From: Verrucomicrobium sp. BvORR106
GTDB taxonomy: Bacteria > Verrucomicrobiota > Verrucomicrobiia > Verrucomicrobiales > Verrucomicrobiaceae
Direction: 5' to 3'
Assembly: GCF_000739655.1 (NCBI RefSeq)
Contig: NZ_BATR01000151.1
Coordinates: forward strand, 1 to 40,374
Length of the DNA stretch: 40,374 nt
In this document: positions 32,843 to 40,374 of the stretch, piece by piece
How positions within the stretch are numbered: the first letter of the stretch is position 1
How the letters are laid out: each line of letters opens with the position of its first letter
Position numbers and translations under genes: made by a program
Notes under the pieces: model-generated
What the model was told of the DNA's origin: nothing
What the model saw: the letters and a program-made list of their open reading frames with translations, nothing else
Databases searched by the model: none

Positions 32843-32858
32843 GCAACTAAAGGGTTGC
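32843..32858. promoter_or_regulatory. Operator-like dyad 1, GCAAC-N6-GTTGC
   Basis: A 16-bp inverted repeat with half-sites GCAAC and GTTGC and a six-base spacer (TAAAGG). It is identical in half-sites and spacing to the dyad at 32884-32899, and the centres are 41 bp apart (close to four helical turns). It is likely an autoregulatory site of the ArsR protein encoded in this operon. Confidence 0.6.
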
Positions 32859-32883
32859 ACATCGATCCACCCTAGACCATTAC

Positions 32884-32899
32884 GCAACCGAAAGGTTGC
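32884..32899. promoter_or_regulatory. Operator-like dyad 2, GCAAC-N6-GTTGC
   Basis: Half-sites GCAAC and GTTGC with spacer CGAAAG. It overlaps the ribosome-binding region (GAAAGG) just before the GTG at 32902, so protein bound here would also block the 5' end of the operon. As RNA it could form a 6-bp stem with a GAAA loop. Confidence 0.6.
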
Positions 32900-32901
32900 C
32901 T

Positions 32902-33354
32902 GTGCCTGACCAAATCAAAAAACAAATCGATATCCCCGCTTCCCGTTCCCGAGTCTGGCGCGCCCTCACGGACCACCGTGAATTCGGCGAATGGTTCCGG
33001 GTAAAACTGGAAGCCCCCTTCGCCGTGAGCGAAACCGCCCGAGGTCACATCCTCTATCCCGGCTACGAGCACGTCATCATGGAGGTGGTGGTACAGCAGA
33101 TCGAACCCGAACACCTCTTCTCCTACACCTGGCATCCCTATGCCGTCGACCCAGAGGTGGACTACTCGGACGAAGTTCCCACCCTCGTCGAGTTCCGGCT
33201 CGAGGAAATTGCCAGCGGCACACGCCTGACGGTCACGGAGTCCGGCTTCGACAAAGTGCCCGCTCACCGCCGTCTGGAAGCCTTCCGCATGAACGAGGGC
33301 GGCTGGGAAGAGCAGGTGCAGAACATCCATCGCCATGTCGCCGCCCACCCCTGA
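32902..33354 (+). CDS. SRPBCC-family protein (AHSA1/activator of Hsp90 ATPase-like)
   Basis: About 150 residues from a GTG at 32902, chosen because GAAAGG lies at a good distance upstream; a TTG two codons earlier is in frame. The helix-grip fold of the SRPBCC/AHSA1 group is marked by IDIPASRSRVWRALTDHREF, GEWFRVKLEAPF, MEVVVQQIEPEHLFSYTWHP, PTLVEFRLEEIASGTRLTVT and GGWEEQVQNIHRHVA. These proteins bind hydrophobic small ligands in a deep cavity; most in this context have no known substrate. The gene overlaps the downstream ArsR gene by 20 bp, the standard pairing for this SRPBCC subgroup, and is probably repressed by it through the two dyads upstream. Confidence 0.92.
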   Translation: MPDQIKKQIDIPASRSRVWRALTDHREFGEWFRVKLEAPFAVSETARGHILYPGYEHVIMEVVVQQIEPEHLFSYTWHPYAVDPEVDYSDEVPTLVEFRLEEIASGTRLTVTESGFDKVPAHRRLEAFRMNEGGWEEQVQNIHRHVAAHP

Positions 33355-33688
33355 CCGCCCCGTTGCCGCAGATCAGCTCCGGGCTTCCGTCTTCGCCGCA
33401 TTGGGTGATGCCACCCGCCTTTCGCTCGTGAACCGGCTGGCCGATGGCCAGCCGCGTTCCATTGCCCAACTGAGCGAAGGCTATCCCCTCACCCGTCAGG
33501 CCATCACCAAACATCTGGGTGTACTGGAAAGCGCCGGCATCCTCCACCGCGTCCGCTCCGGCCGCGAGAGCCTGTACGAGTTCGATGCCGGCCCCATGCG
33601 CGATCTCAGCACCTACCTCGAAGCCGTATCCCGCCAATGGTACGCCGCCCTCAGCCGATTGAAGGCCTTCATTGCCGAGAATCCTTGA
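33335..33688 (+). CDS. ArsR-family winged-helix transcriptional regulator
   Basis: 117 residues. The winged helix covers about 17-85: FAALGDATRLSLVNRLADG, the recognition helix region LTRQAITKHLGVLESAGIL and the wing VRSGRESLYEFDAG. A C-terminal helix (LSTYLEAVSRQWYAALSRLK) would form the dimer. No metal-binding Cys pair (such as ELCVCDL) is present, so it is not an arsenic/metal sensor of the classical kind. It belongs to the non-metal ArsR group that is co-transcribed with SRPBCC genes, and it overlaps that gene by 20 bp. The paired GCAAC-N6-GTTGC sites before the operon are its likely operators. Confidence 0.92.
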   Translation: MSPPTPDRPVAADQLRASVFAALGDATRLSLVNRLADGQPRSIAQLSEGYPLTRQAITKHLGVLESAGILHRVRSGRESLYEFDAGPMRDLSTYLEAVSRQWYAALSRLKAFIAENP

Positions 33689-33757
33689 GGAGAACAAACC
33701 GACCGCACGCTCAGGCTGGCGACCAGGAATCCTACCCAGCCTGGATGCTCGGTTGAA

Positions 33758-33867
33758 GCGCTTCCTCGAGAGGATTCAGCCACAAGCCCGACGTTGGCAA
33801 GCTTCAGCGAGCCTACGTCGGGCATACCTCATTCGGAACCTCCTACTCTGAAGGAGTTGCGGCGGTC
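33758..33867. repeat. 110-bp three-hairpin dispersed repeat, copy C
   Basis: Same layout as copies A and B. The central stem is CCCGACGT (33787-33794) with ACGTCGGG (33815-33822), against CCCAACGT/ACGTTGGG in the other two copies: both bases of one pair changed together. Hairpins one and three are slightly degraded (CTTCCTCGAGAGG; ACTCTGAAGGAGT). Confidence 0.85.
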
Positions 33868-33927
33868 AACAAAGGCAACAACCTCCGCCACCACTCCAAC
33901 CTCCCCACCACCTCCAATAAACGCGAA

Positions 33928-34104
33928 GCGTCTTGGAGTACGGTGGCTCGACACCGTTTTCTAGCCGGGACCGACGTACTACATACCCGTCTGCCTGAGC
34001 GAAGCCCAACGCTCCCCCCCATCATCCGCAGGCGGAAAAATCACCTCCTCCGGTCGTCGCGTCGGCTGGCGAAAACAGTGTCAAGCCACCGTACTCCAAG
34101 ACGC
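33928..34104. repeat. Palindromic element, unit 1 of a direct duplication
   Basis: 177 bp with 34-nt terminal arms (33928-33961 and 34071-34104) that pair with two mismatches. It starts GCGTCTTGGAGTACGG and has a TCCGC-AG-GCGGA palindrome in the middle. A second unit lies 323 bp further on in the same orientation. No transposase is present; MITE-like by form. Confidence 0.8.
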
Positions 34105-34250
34105 TGCCGCGACGACCTACGCCCCACTCGATGAGGCGCACCATCGCCGAGTGCAAGTGAAGAGCGGCGCAGTCGACCTGCACGCATCAAGTTAAAGGCA
34201 ACAAACTTCCCCACCGCTCCAACCTCTCCAACACCTCCAACAAACGCGAA

Positions 34251-34425
34251 GCGTCTTGGAGTACGGTGGCTCGACACCGTTTTCTAGCCGGGACCGACAT
34301 ACTGCAACCAGTGGCCTGAGCGAAGTCCAACGCTTCCCCCCATCATCCGCAGGCGGAATAATCACCTCCTCAGGTCGTCTCGTCGGCTGGCGAAAACGGT
34401 GTCGAGCCACCCTACTCAAATACGC
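34251..34425. repeat. Palindromic element, unit 2 of a direct duplication
   Basis: 175 bp with arms 34251-34284 and 34392-34425 (three mismatches). The left arm is identical to that of unit 1. Similarity continues outside the palindrome on both sides (a Pro/Thr-like CCTCCAA-rich stretch before, CACTCGAT after), so the duplicated unit is close to 300 bp. Confidence 0.8.
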
Positions 34426-34515
34426 TGCCGCGACGACGGGCGCACCACTCGATAGAGGAGCCCCCGACCTCGAAGGGGTCGCAGAGAGCTACTCCCTGCG
34501 CACCCCAATTCCAGC

Positions 34516-36756
34516 TCACAACCTCACCGTAGGCTGAATGGCATTCTCATCCTGCCCGGCAAAGATGTCCTTGATCGTCATCTCCGCCTTTTCTTCGGTG
34601 AAGCGCCCCAATGCCCCCTTCATCGTCGTGAACACATCCGGGAAGCTGGCCTTCACATCCCGCTCACAGAACTTGTCAGACTTCAGGTCGAACAACCGGT
34701 AGATCGGTCCATTCTCACCAGGGGTCATCACCAGCTTGAAGCGCTCCGTGCGCAGCGCCCGCTCCTTGGTCTTCAGCACGTCTTCCTGGTACTTGTCCTT
34801 CAGCACAAAGTGGAAGTCGAAGTCCGGATCGATCATGGTCGTCTCATCCATCGGCGGAATGTAGAGCGGCTCTTCCCCCGGGATCTTCCGGCGGAAGAAG
34901 AGGTAGCTGGTCTCGCCATACCAGGCCAGGGAGAGATCCGCCTTGGCATCATTCAGGTACGGCACCAGGCTTTTGCCCTCGAACCGGGCTTCAGCAGGCT
35001 GTCCCACCAGATCCAGCAGCGTGGGGGCGAAGTCCACCGTCCGCACCAACTTGTCCACCGTACGACCGGTCAGAGCGGGATCCAGACCCGGTACGCGTAT
35101 CACGAGAGGGATGTTGTTGCTCTGGTCGCCGCCGTTGAATGTGAGACCGTGACCAAACGTCACGTTGGGCTCGAAAAGGTCATCCCCGTGGTCGCCTGTG
35201 ATCATCACCACCGTGTTGTCCTTCAGCTTGGTAGCATCAAGCGCCCGGACGATGTTGCCCACGCAGTCGTCAAACATGCGCACACAGCCGTCATAGATGC
35301 CGTTGATCTGGTCCACCTCTTTCTGGGGCAGCTTCTCCCACTTCTTGCCGATGTCCACGTCACCGATGAACTCGTCCACGTTCAGCCCCAGCATGTGCTT
35401 GTGCGGGCCCTCGTACTTGGGATCCGTCCAGAGCTCTGCGTACTCCCGCGGAGTGCGGTAGGGCAGGTGCGTGCAGGAGTAGAAGGCAAAGATGACAAAA
35501 GGCTTGTCATCCTTCTCGCGGCTCTTCAGCCGCTCGATGACCTGATTGGTCACCACGTCTGGCGTCATGAAGTTCGCAAAGGACTTCAGCTTGGGGAAGA
35601 GCCAGTGCCCCACCCGGTTGTCAAAGAACAGCGGCAGGATCTGGTGGTGCAGGTACACCACCTCGCTCATGTACACCTTGAAGTTGTCAAAGTCGGACAC
35701 GATGACGTCCTTGAACCCCATGGGCAGTTCATTGAACCCGCAGGCGCACCAGTCCCCGATCACCGCCGTGTCATAGCCCTGGGCCTTCAGTGTGGCCGCC
35801 AGCGCCGGCATCTTGGCGTTCGCCTCATCCACCTGCTGCTTGTTGGGGAACATGTGCTGGATGCCATGGGTATGCGGATACTGCGACGAGAACATCGTCG
35901 TCAGACTTTCCAGCGTGGAGGCGATGGGCGTGAAGCACTTTGAGAAGTTCACCCCTTCGGCAGCCAGCTTGTCGATGCTGGGTGATGTAGGCCGGAAGTA
36001 GCCATTGCAGCTCAGGCGGTCAGCGCGCAGGGAGTCCGAGGCGATGATCAGAATGTTCTTGGGCTTCAGCTTGGGGGGACCCACTTCCTCCACCGGCGGG
36101 GGGTCTTTCACAAAGCCATGACCGGAGACCACAAAGGCCACGAGAATCGCAATCGGCCCAATCACCGGCCACGGGAAGAAACGCGGGTTCTTCTTCCACG
36201 CCTTCCGCAGTTCCAGCGCATAAAAAACCACGCACACGGACAGAGCCACCGTGGGGAAGATGTAGAGCACAAAGAACTGGGCTCCCCCTTGGATGGCGCC
36301 GCCAAACCACTCTCCAAACTTCCGGTAACCCTGGTCGAAGTAGCTGAAGTCACCGAAGTAGGGCTTGTTCATCATCAGCCGGAAGATGAAGAACCCGTAG
36401 AGCACCCCCGAGAACAGCAGCGTGCGCCAGACCACCCCCCAACGGCCAAAGGTCTTGAACCGCTTCCACACCAAGACCAGCGGATAGATCACCAGAACGT
36501 AGACGAGAGCCACCAGGAGGTAGCCCTTGAGCACCTCCACGTTGCTCCACAGCAGGTAAAACCAGTGGTCCACCATGGCCACTTCCGTGAACCGGTTGTT
36601 AAACGAGTAGGTGTTGCCAGCGAAAGTCAGCAAGGCGTTCACATACAGGCCCACCAGCGTGGCCAACACCGTCAGAACGACGAAACGAAAAACCGTTTTG
36701 CGGCTGATCTCCTTTCGAGAGGTTGGGGGGGCGGCGGGCGCCGCAGTCTTGCTCAT
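34516..36756 (-). CDS. Membrane sulfatase-fold (alkaline phosphatase superfamily) enzyme, LtaS-like layout
   Basis: 746 residues. Five membrane helices fill the first 215 residues (about 22-46, 76-97, 107-127, 158-183, 198-213), then a large catalytic domain predicted to be periplasmic. Metal-site motifs are ILIIASDSLRADRLSCNGY (D241) and VMITGDHGDDLFEP (D522, H523), with a late GHG (H536). At the nucleophile position the sequence is ASTLESLTTMFSSQYPHTHG: aligned on the YPH-HG end, Thr281 takes the place of the Cys/Ser of the C-x-P-S-R formylglycine motif, and Pro and Arg are missing. It is therefore more likely a phosphatase or phosphotransferase (as in LtaS or EptA, which use Thr) than a sulfatase. 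Same strand as the frameshifted gene 333 bp upstream. Confidence 0.88.
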   Translation of the reverse strand: MSKTAAPAAPPTSRKEISRKTVFRFVVLTVLATLVGLYVNALLTFAGNTYSFNNRFTEVAMVDHWFYLLWSNVEVLKGYLLVALVYVLVIYPLVLVWKRFKTFGRWGVVWRTLLFSGVLYGFFIFRLMMNKPYFGDFSYFDQGYRKFGEWFGGAIQGGAQFFVLYIFPTVALSVCVVFYALELRKAWKKNPRFFPWPVIGPIAILVAFVVSGHGFVKDPPPVEEVGPPKLKPKNILIIASDSLRADRLSCNGYFRPTSPSIDKLAAEGVNFSKCFTPIASTLESLTTMFSSQYPHTHGIQHMFPNKQQVDEANAKMPALAATLKAQGYDTAVIGDWCACGFNELPMGFKDVIVSDFDNFKVYMSEVVYLHHQILPLFFDNRVGHWLFPKLKSFANFMTPDVVTNQVIERLKSREKDDKPFVIFAFYSCTHLPYRTPREYAELWTDPKYEGPHKHMLGLNVDEFIGDVDIGKKWEKLPQKEVDQINGIYDGCVRMFDDCVGNIVRALDATKLKDNTVVMITGDHGDDLFEPNVTFGHGLTFNGGDQSNNIPLVIRVPGLDPALTGRTVDKLVRTVDFAPTLLDLVGQPAEARFEGKSLVPYLNDAKADLSLAWYGETSYLFFRRKIPGEEPLYIPPMDETTMIDPDFDFHFVLKDKYQEDVLKTKERALRTERFKLVMTPGENGPIYRLFDLKSDKFCERDVKASFPDVFTTMKGALGRFTEEKAEMTIKDIFAGQDENAIQPTVRL

Positions 36757-37089
36757 CTGGGGGGGCGGGAGTCTATCTCAAACGGTCCGGGTGACGATTG
36801 CGTGACAATTGCCCAAAGTCAACCCCGGCCCTGGAGGCGGTTTCCCCACTCCAGATGTTAATTTTCACTCACAATCCCACCTAACAAAGCAGTCACTGGC
36901 AACCAATCGACGCCGCAAACCTGCATTCCCACCGGGACTGAGCCGGACGGCACGTCCGGACTACACCCGACGCGACGCTGCGGGAGTAGTCCGACGGTCC
37001 CCGTCGGTTTGGCAGCGGAGGGATTGGCAAGAATCACCGAGGAGGCGCTCACCACCCAGCTCGCCTTCCGGGATGCAGCCGAGCCCCCC
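36757..37089. other. Intergenic region upstream of the sulfatase-fold gene
   Basis: 333 bp between two leftward genes. The main feature is the hairpin pair at 36943-37007. The part nearest the sulfatase-fold start (36757-36900) should carry its promoter, but no clear boxes were found. Confidence 0.5.
36943..37007. repeat. Inverted pair of triloop hairpins
   Basis: CCGGACG-GCA-CGTCCGG (36943-36959), then ACTAC (36960-36964), spacer, GTAGT (36986-36990), then CCGACGG-TCC-CCGTCGG (36991-37007). Both stems are perfect 7-bp with three-base loops, and the pair is arranged as an inverted repeat, as at 98-169. Confidence 0.75.
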
Positions 37090-38627
37090 TCACTTCTCCC
37101 GTCCCAACGCCCGGGCCAGCACATTCTCCGTGATCCGCTGCACCCGGTCGTCCACCCCATGGGGCCGACTCCAGTGCGACCACGGCAGCATGTGCCCAGG
37201 CGGACTGCTCAACGCCTGAGGCCAGTAGATCGTCGCGGCATTGAAGACGATGTTCCCCTTCGGCCCAGGAAAGACCGTGGCCGACCAGTGCGCCGGAGTC
37301 TCCCCCCGCGCCAGGACGTGCCCTCTGCGATCACCTCCAGGCCCGGCAACTTGGCCGGAGCCCCGTGGTGCTCCCAGCCCACGAGCCCCGGGATGCTGTC
37401 CCCCGCCTTCATCCCCGTTCCGGCAAACACCCAGTGCTCCGGCTTGGTGCAGGTCCAGTCCCCACCGCCGTTGAATGGCACAATGGAACGCGCTCCCATG
37501 ATCAGGCTCTCGTCGGGCCCCAGACGGACCAACTCCTTGGGGAACACCTTCCGCTCGGCTTCGATCTCCGCATCGGTGAGGCCCGCAAACAATCCGGCCC
37601 GGCTGATGATTCGCCCCGCCACGCCCTTGGCCGAAGGCTCGAACGGGCTGACCGCAAACACGGAATTCCCGCACAACCAGAGGGCACTGACTCCTCCCGC
37701 GATGGCCTTCGCCACCGCGTCATACTGTTTTACATCCCAGTATTCGTCGTGCCCCACGCTCAGAAACGCCCGGCAACGGGAGAGATGGTCCGACGAAATC
37801 GTGTCCAGATTGGAGCCATAGGTCACATCGTACCCCTGCTGCTCCAGCCAGTACGCAGCAGGATACTCCCAGAGCAGGTACTCCCCTGAACCGACCGACT
37901 GAGGCGCGTCAAAGATCTGGGCGTACTTGCTATATGGACGGTCAAAGCTCACTGCCACGTCAAAAGCATGAGCTGCCCGGGGATCCGTGTAGAGGGAGTA
38001 GTTGTCTGGCCAGCGATTGTAGGCCTGCCACGTGTTGTCACTGCATTGGAAGAGCAGGTCCGCCTTGCGATCGTCTTTGACAACGAAGATCACGTAGCTC
38101 TGCCACCACGGCTGGTCCTTGCCTTCCGGCAGCGTCGTCAATCGCCCCAGATACACCCCGCTCAGCCAATCCTCAGGTATGGCCACGGAGAGCGAGGGCT
38201 CCCAGCGACACTCGCGCAGCCGACGCGGACCCACCTCAGGATCCGGCTGCACTTTGCCCGCGATTGGGCCGTAGGTCGCCATTAACCGCGCCCCGCGTCC
38301 GCCATAGTAGCCAGTGCGGAAGATCTCGATCTTGAAAGGGCACGCGGGCCTCGTGCTCACCATGATGTCCAGCGTCTCGCCCGGCTTCACCGATTGTCGG
38401 GAGCAGTACCCCTCGATCATCGGCGACCGGAAGCCCTTGGCGCTGTCCAGGCGCACCCGGGTCAACTGCCAGTCTCTCGCGCCCTCCCGGGCATTTTCCA
38501 CCTGTACGGGATTCAGCCCCGATTTCGCAGTCGTCTTCTCCGGCGCTGCGGAAGTCACCAAAGCGGTTGCCATGCTGCCAGCAGCAGTCGCCGTGGTACG
38601 GAGGAAATCACGTCGTTGAGGAGCCAT
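37090..38627 (-). pseudogene. Frameshifted Tat-exported N,N-dimethylformamidase-like protein
   Basis: From the ATG at 38627 the frame begins with a twin-arginine signal (APQRRDFLRTTATAAGSMAT). It encodes a protein like the C-terminal part of the N,N-dimethylformamidase large subunit: IEIFRTGYYGGRGARLM, GVYLGRLTT, YVIFVVKDDRKADLLFQCSD, TWQAYNRWPDNYSLY, AFLSVGHDEYWD, ALWLCGNSVFA. After GLEVIAEG (near 37320) it leaves frame. The neighbouring frame continues with HVLARGETPAHWSATVF, GPKGNIVFNAATIYWPQALS, PPGHMLPWSHWSRPHG and VQRITENVLARALG to a stop at 37090. Adding one G in GACGTGCCC on the plus strand restores a protein of about 512 residues. True enzyme activity is unproven in this exported branch. 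Confidence 0.85.
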
Positions 38628-39055
38628 CGCGACCAAAGGGAGGGTATGAGCGGCGCCAGGTCCCCAGGCTGCCTGCCTGAGATGCCCCGCCTGTCACCCT
38701 TACGCATCCAGAGGACGGTCTTTGTCCATAGGTACGGGGAAATCACCAGCCCAACGTGTTCATTGGATTTCCTCACGGCACAATATTTCTCCATGCCGCC
38801 ATGGATTCTCGCTACCAGATACGGGAGTCACGTTTCCGCGGCACGCCCCCTGCTTCCCTGCCCGGCGCACTTGGAGTTGATACTCAACCGCAAGGCACCT
38901 CACTCACCTCACAACCCCCTCGCATAGCAACCGGCCTTTTTCAGGCAAAAGGATCGGCAGCTCATGTCCTCCGTCCCCGCGTGTCTCACGGTCAGACTCG
39001 TACTCACAGTCCACGCCCATGACCACGCACAAACCAGCTCCAGACGGTCTCGTTC
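38628..39055. other. Intergenic region, nothing recognised
   Basis: 428 bp between divergent genes. I see no repeat of the families found elsewhere and no convincing promoter boxes. Short open frames here have no recognisable protein features. Confidence 0.5.
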
Positions 39056-39988
39056 ATGAACGCCCCTCTCACCCTTTCCACTGGCTTTGTCCCCTCGCTG
39101 GAGGCGATTCCCCTCCTGGCTTCCACCCGGGCCGTCGGCAGCCCCTGGCGCATGCACCCCTGCCCCAGTTACGGGCGGATCATCCGCCACCTCCTCACCG
39201 GTGAACTCGCCGCCGGACTCATCCCCTGGGAACTGGGCATCACCGAGCTCGTCACCAAGCCTGGTCAAAAAGGCCAGTGGATGGTGCCGCTCATCGTGCA
39301 TGCCTGCCCCATGGAACTGGTGCTCACGCCCAAGGCCATGAAGACCGTCTATCCCCCGCGCAATCGCAAGGCCTCGTCAGACTCCAAGCGACTGGTTTTC
39401 GGCATTGAGGCCCGCTGCTCCCTCACCCGCTATCAGATCCTCACCTGGCAGTTGCAGGTCGCGGGGAAACTCCTCGATCCCCCAGCTTTCAAGGTCCTGC
39501 CCATGGAGCTTCTGCGAAAGGGTCTGGAAGCAGGCACCATCGACGGCATGGTCGCCCCCACTCCTTGGGGAATGCAGGCCGCAGCAGAGGGCAGCGGCAA
39601 GATCGATCCCGCCTTCGAACCCGGCAAGTATGCCCAAGAGGTGGCTCTCTTCTGCCAGCGGGATCTCGCAGAAACATTCGCCTCGCCCCTGGCCGCCCTG
39701 CCCGATCTCCTCCAGGCGCAGCATGAGCGACTCGCCGAGGAATCCGAGTTCATGAAAGAAGCCGTCGCCATGGGTGAACTCGGCACCCCACGCTGCGATC
39801 CCGCCCAGCTCCGCCAGGCCGCCCGATTGCATCTTCATGAAGTCACCCAGCACGACTTCCAGCCCGACCACGCCTGGATCGAGCGCGAGCTCAAACTCCT
39901 CACCGAACGCGTCCCCCTCGGCGAAGGCCTCTTCGACCTCGAGGAAATGACAGAGCAACTGACTCTGGCTTGTGGGGTGACGAGGTAG
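39056..39988 (+). CDS. NrtA/SsuA-like ABC substrate-binding-fold protein without signal peptide
   Basis: 310 residues. The start NAPLTLSTGFVPSLEAIPLLA resembles the first strand and helix of nitrate/taurine-type periplasmic binding proteins (GFVPLxDxAPLxxA), but it begins directly at the mature domain. Further family-like parts are LLTGELAAGLIPWELGITEL, PLIVHACPMELVLT, FGIEARCSLTRYQILTWQLQ, KVLPMELLRKGLEAGTIDGM and CQRDLAETFASPLAALPDLL. With no signal or lipobox it should be cytoplasmic, perhaps a sensor or a degenerate relative such as those fused or linked to nitrate regulation. No transporter genes are adjacent up to the window end. The ATG at 39056 is the first in frame. Family assignment is moderate. 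Confidence 0.7.
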   Translation: MNAPLTLSTGFVPSLEAIPLLASTRAVGSPWRMHPCPSYGRIIRHLLTGELAAGLIPWELGITELVTKPGQKGQWMVPLIVHACPMELVLTPKAMKTVYPPRNRKASSDSKRLVFGIEARCSLTRYQILTWQLQVAGKLLDPPAFKVLPMELLRKGLEAGTIDGMVAPTPWGMQAAAEGSGKIDPAFEPGKYAQEVALFCQRDLAETFASPLAALPDLLQAQHERLAEESEFMKEAVAMGELGTPRCDPAQLRQAARLHLHEVTQHDFQPDHAWIERELKLLTERVPLGEGLFDLEEMTEQLTLACGVTR

Positions 39989-40374
39989 AAGGGTGGGAAA
40001 AAACTTCAAAATTCAAAGTTCAAAATTCAACGGTCCCTTCAGTGGCGACCAAGGATTGATCGACCTTCGTCTGTGAGGTAGCGGGTTCAGAGGTACTAAG
40101 CCAAGTTCATACAGCGATCGGTTGCCATCAGAGTTTCGAACCCGGAGGGTTCACCATGCGTAGCCACGGGTCGACCGAGCCTAGCGAGGGCTACCCGTGG
40201 TTGTCACCCGCTCACGTGCTACCGCGGAGCGGTAGGCCCATCGTGTTGCCGAACCCCAGACGCCATCCCCGCGATACCCCCCGTCCGTCATTTGGACCCG
40301 ATCGGCCTACCGCTCCGCGGTAGAATTCCTTATTGCGGTGACCATGGGTAGTCCTCGTTCCACTCGGCCGACCC
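39989..40374. other. Intergenic region with palindromic element reaching the window end
   Basis: Begins with a short TTCAAAATTCAAAG direct repeat (40005-40030). A hairpin GAACCC-GGA-GGGTTC is at 40138-40152 and a long inverted repeat spans about 40168-40374. No gene is seen. Confidence 0.65.
40168..40374. repeat. Large imperfect inverted repeat, possibly cut by the window end
   Basis: Arms of about 75 nt (from 40168 and up to 40374) are inverted copies. Their inner 20 bp (40219-40238 and 40304-40323) are perfect. Each contains a 7-bp stem with a three-base loop: CTACCGC-GGA-GCGGTAG and CTACCGC-TCC-GCGGTAG. The outer parts (GGGTCGACCGAG versus CTCGGCCGACCC) are diverged. The element may continue past 40374. 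Confidence 0.75.

Larger units (their letters stand above)
33689..34515. other. Repeat-filled intergenic region
   Basis: About 827 bp with no supportable gene between the ArsR gene and the end of the convergent sulfatase-fold gene. It holds copy C of the three-hairpin repeat (33758-33867) and a tandem duplication of a palindromic element (33928-34104 and 34251-34425) together with similar flanks. Confidence 0.75.

Noticed and set aside
34810-35943. 377-codon plus-strand open frame inside the sulfatase-fold gene
   Set aside because: It is antisense to conserved metal-site motifs, and its Val/His/Leu-rich translation matches no family.
34516-36756. Straight annotation as an arylsulfatase
   Set aside because: The formylglycine motif C/S-x-P-S-R is absent; Thr is at the nucleophile position.

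Overview
The window looks like a chromosomal segment of a Verrucomicrobiota bacterium (Verrucomicrobium/Roseimicrobium-like). This is inferred from high GC, several proteins ending in a VPEPG + hydrophobic + RRRR PEP-CTERM anchor, three large autotransporter-associated beta-strand-repeat proteins, a prepilin-like protein embedded among them, few clear Shine-Dalgarno sites, and intergenic DNA full of short palindromes. No tRNA, rRNA, CRISPR array, transposase or exosortase was seen.

Left part (1-13,400): an iron-uptake and surface-signalling locus. A FecI-like sigma factor and FecR-like regulator read right. They converge on a leftward operon of a TonB-dependent siderophore receptor, a PepSY membrane protein and a second receptor carrying an N-terminal STN signalling domain. 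To the right lie a secreted G8-domain/beta-helix protein related to the animal CEMIP/TMEM2 family, a PhnB-like VOC protein and an AraC regulator. Fur-box-like sequences precede the sigma factor, the AraC gene (weaker) and the first PEP-CTERM gene, so iron may control all three.

Middle (13,398-30,070): an extracellular-protein cluster. It contains a frameshifted DNRLRE/PEP-CTERM protein, a prepilin-like protein coupled by a TGATG overlap to an 841-residue beta-strand-repeat protein, and a 1277-residue relative followed by a strong terminator. Then come a kelch protein, a DUF4198-like protein whose start lies 10 bp after heptanucleotide arrays, a PQQ-type beta-propeller and a 1704-residue repeat protein.

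Right part (30,071-40,374): a MATE exporter behind a possible structured leader and terminator; a membrane-anchored coiled-coil protein; an SRPBCC-ArsR operon with two identical-spacing operator-like dyads; a five-helix membrane sulfatase-fold enzyme lacking the formylglycine motif; a frameshifted Tat-exported dimethylformamidase-like protein; and a cytoplasmic NrtA-like binding protein.

The most unusual feature at all scales is the intergenic DNA. It includes three copies of a 110-bp three-hairpin repeat with a compensatory base change, a 269-bp element symmetric about one point, a duplicated 175-bp palindromic element, and many hairpins with three-base loops, mostly of the GNA type on one strand.
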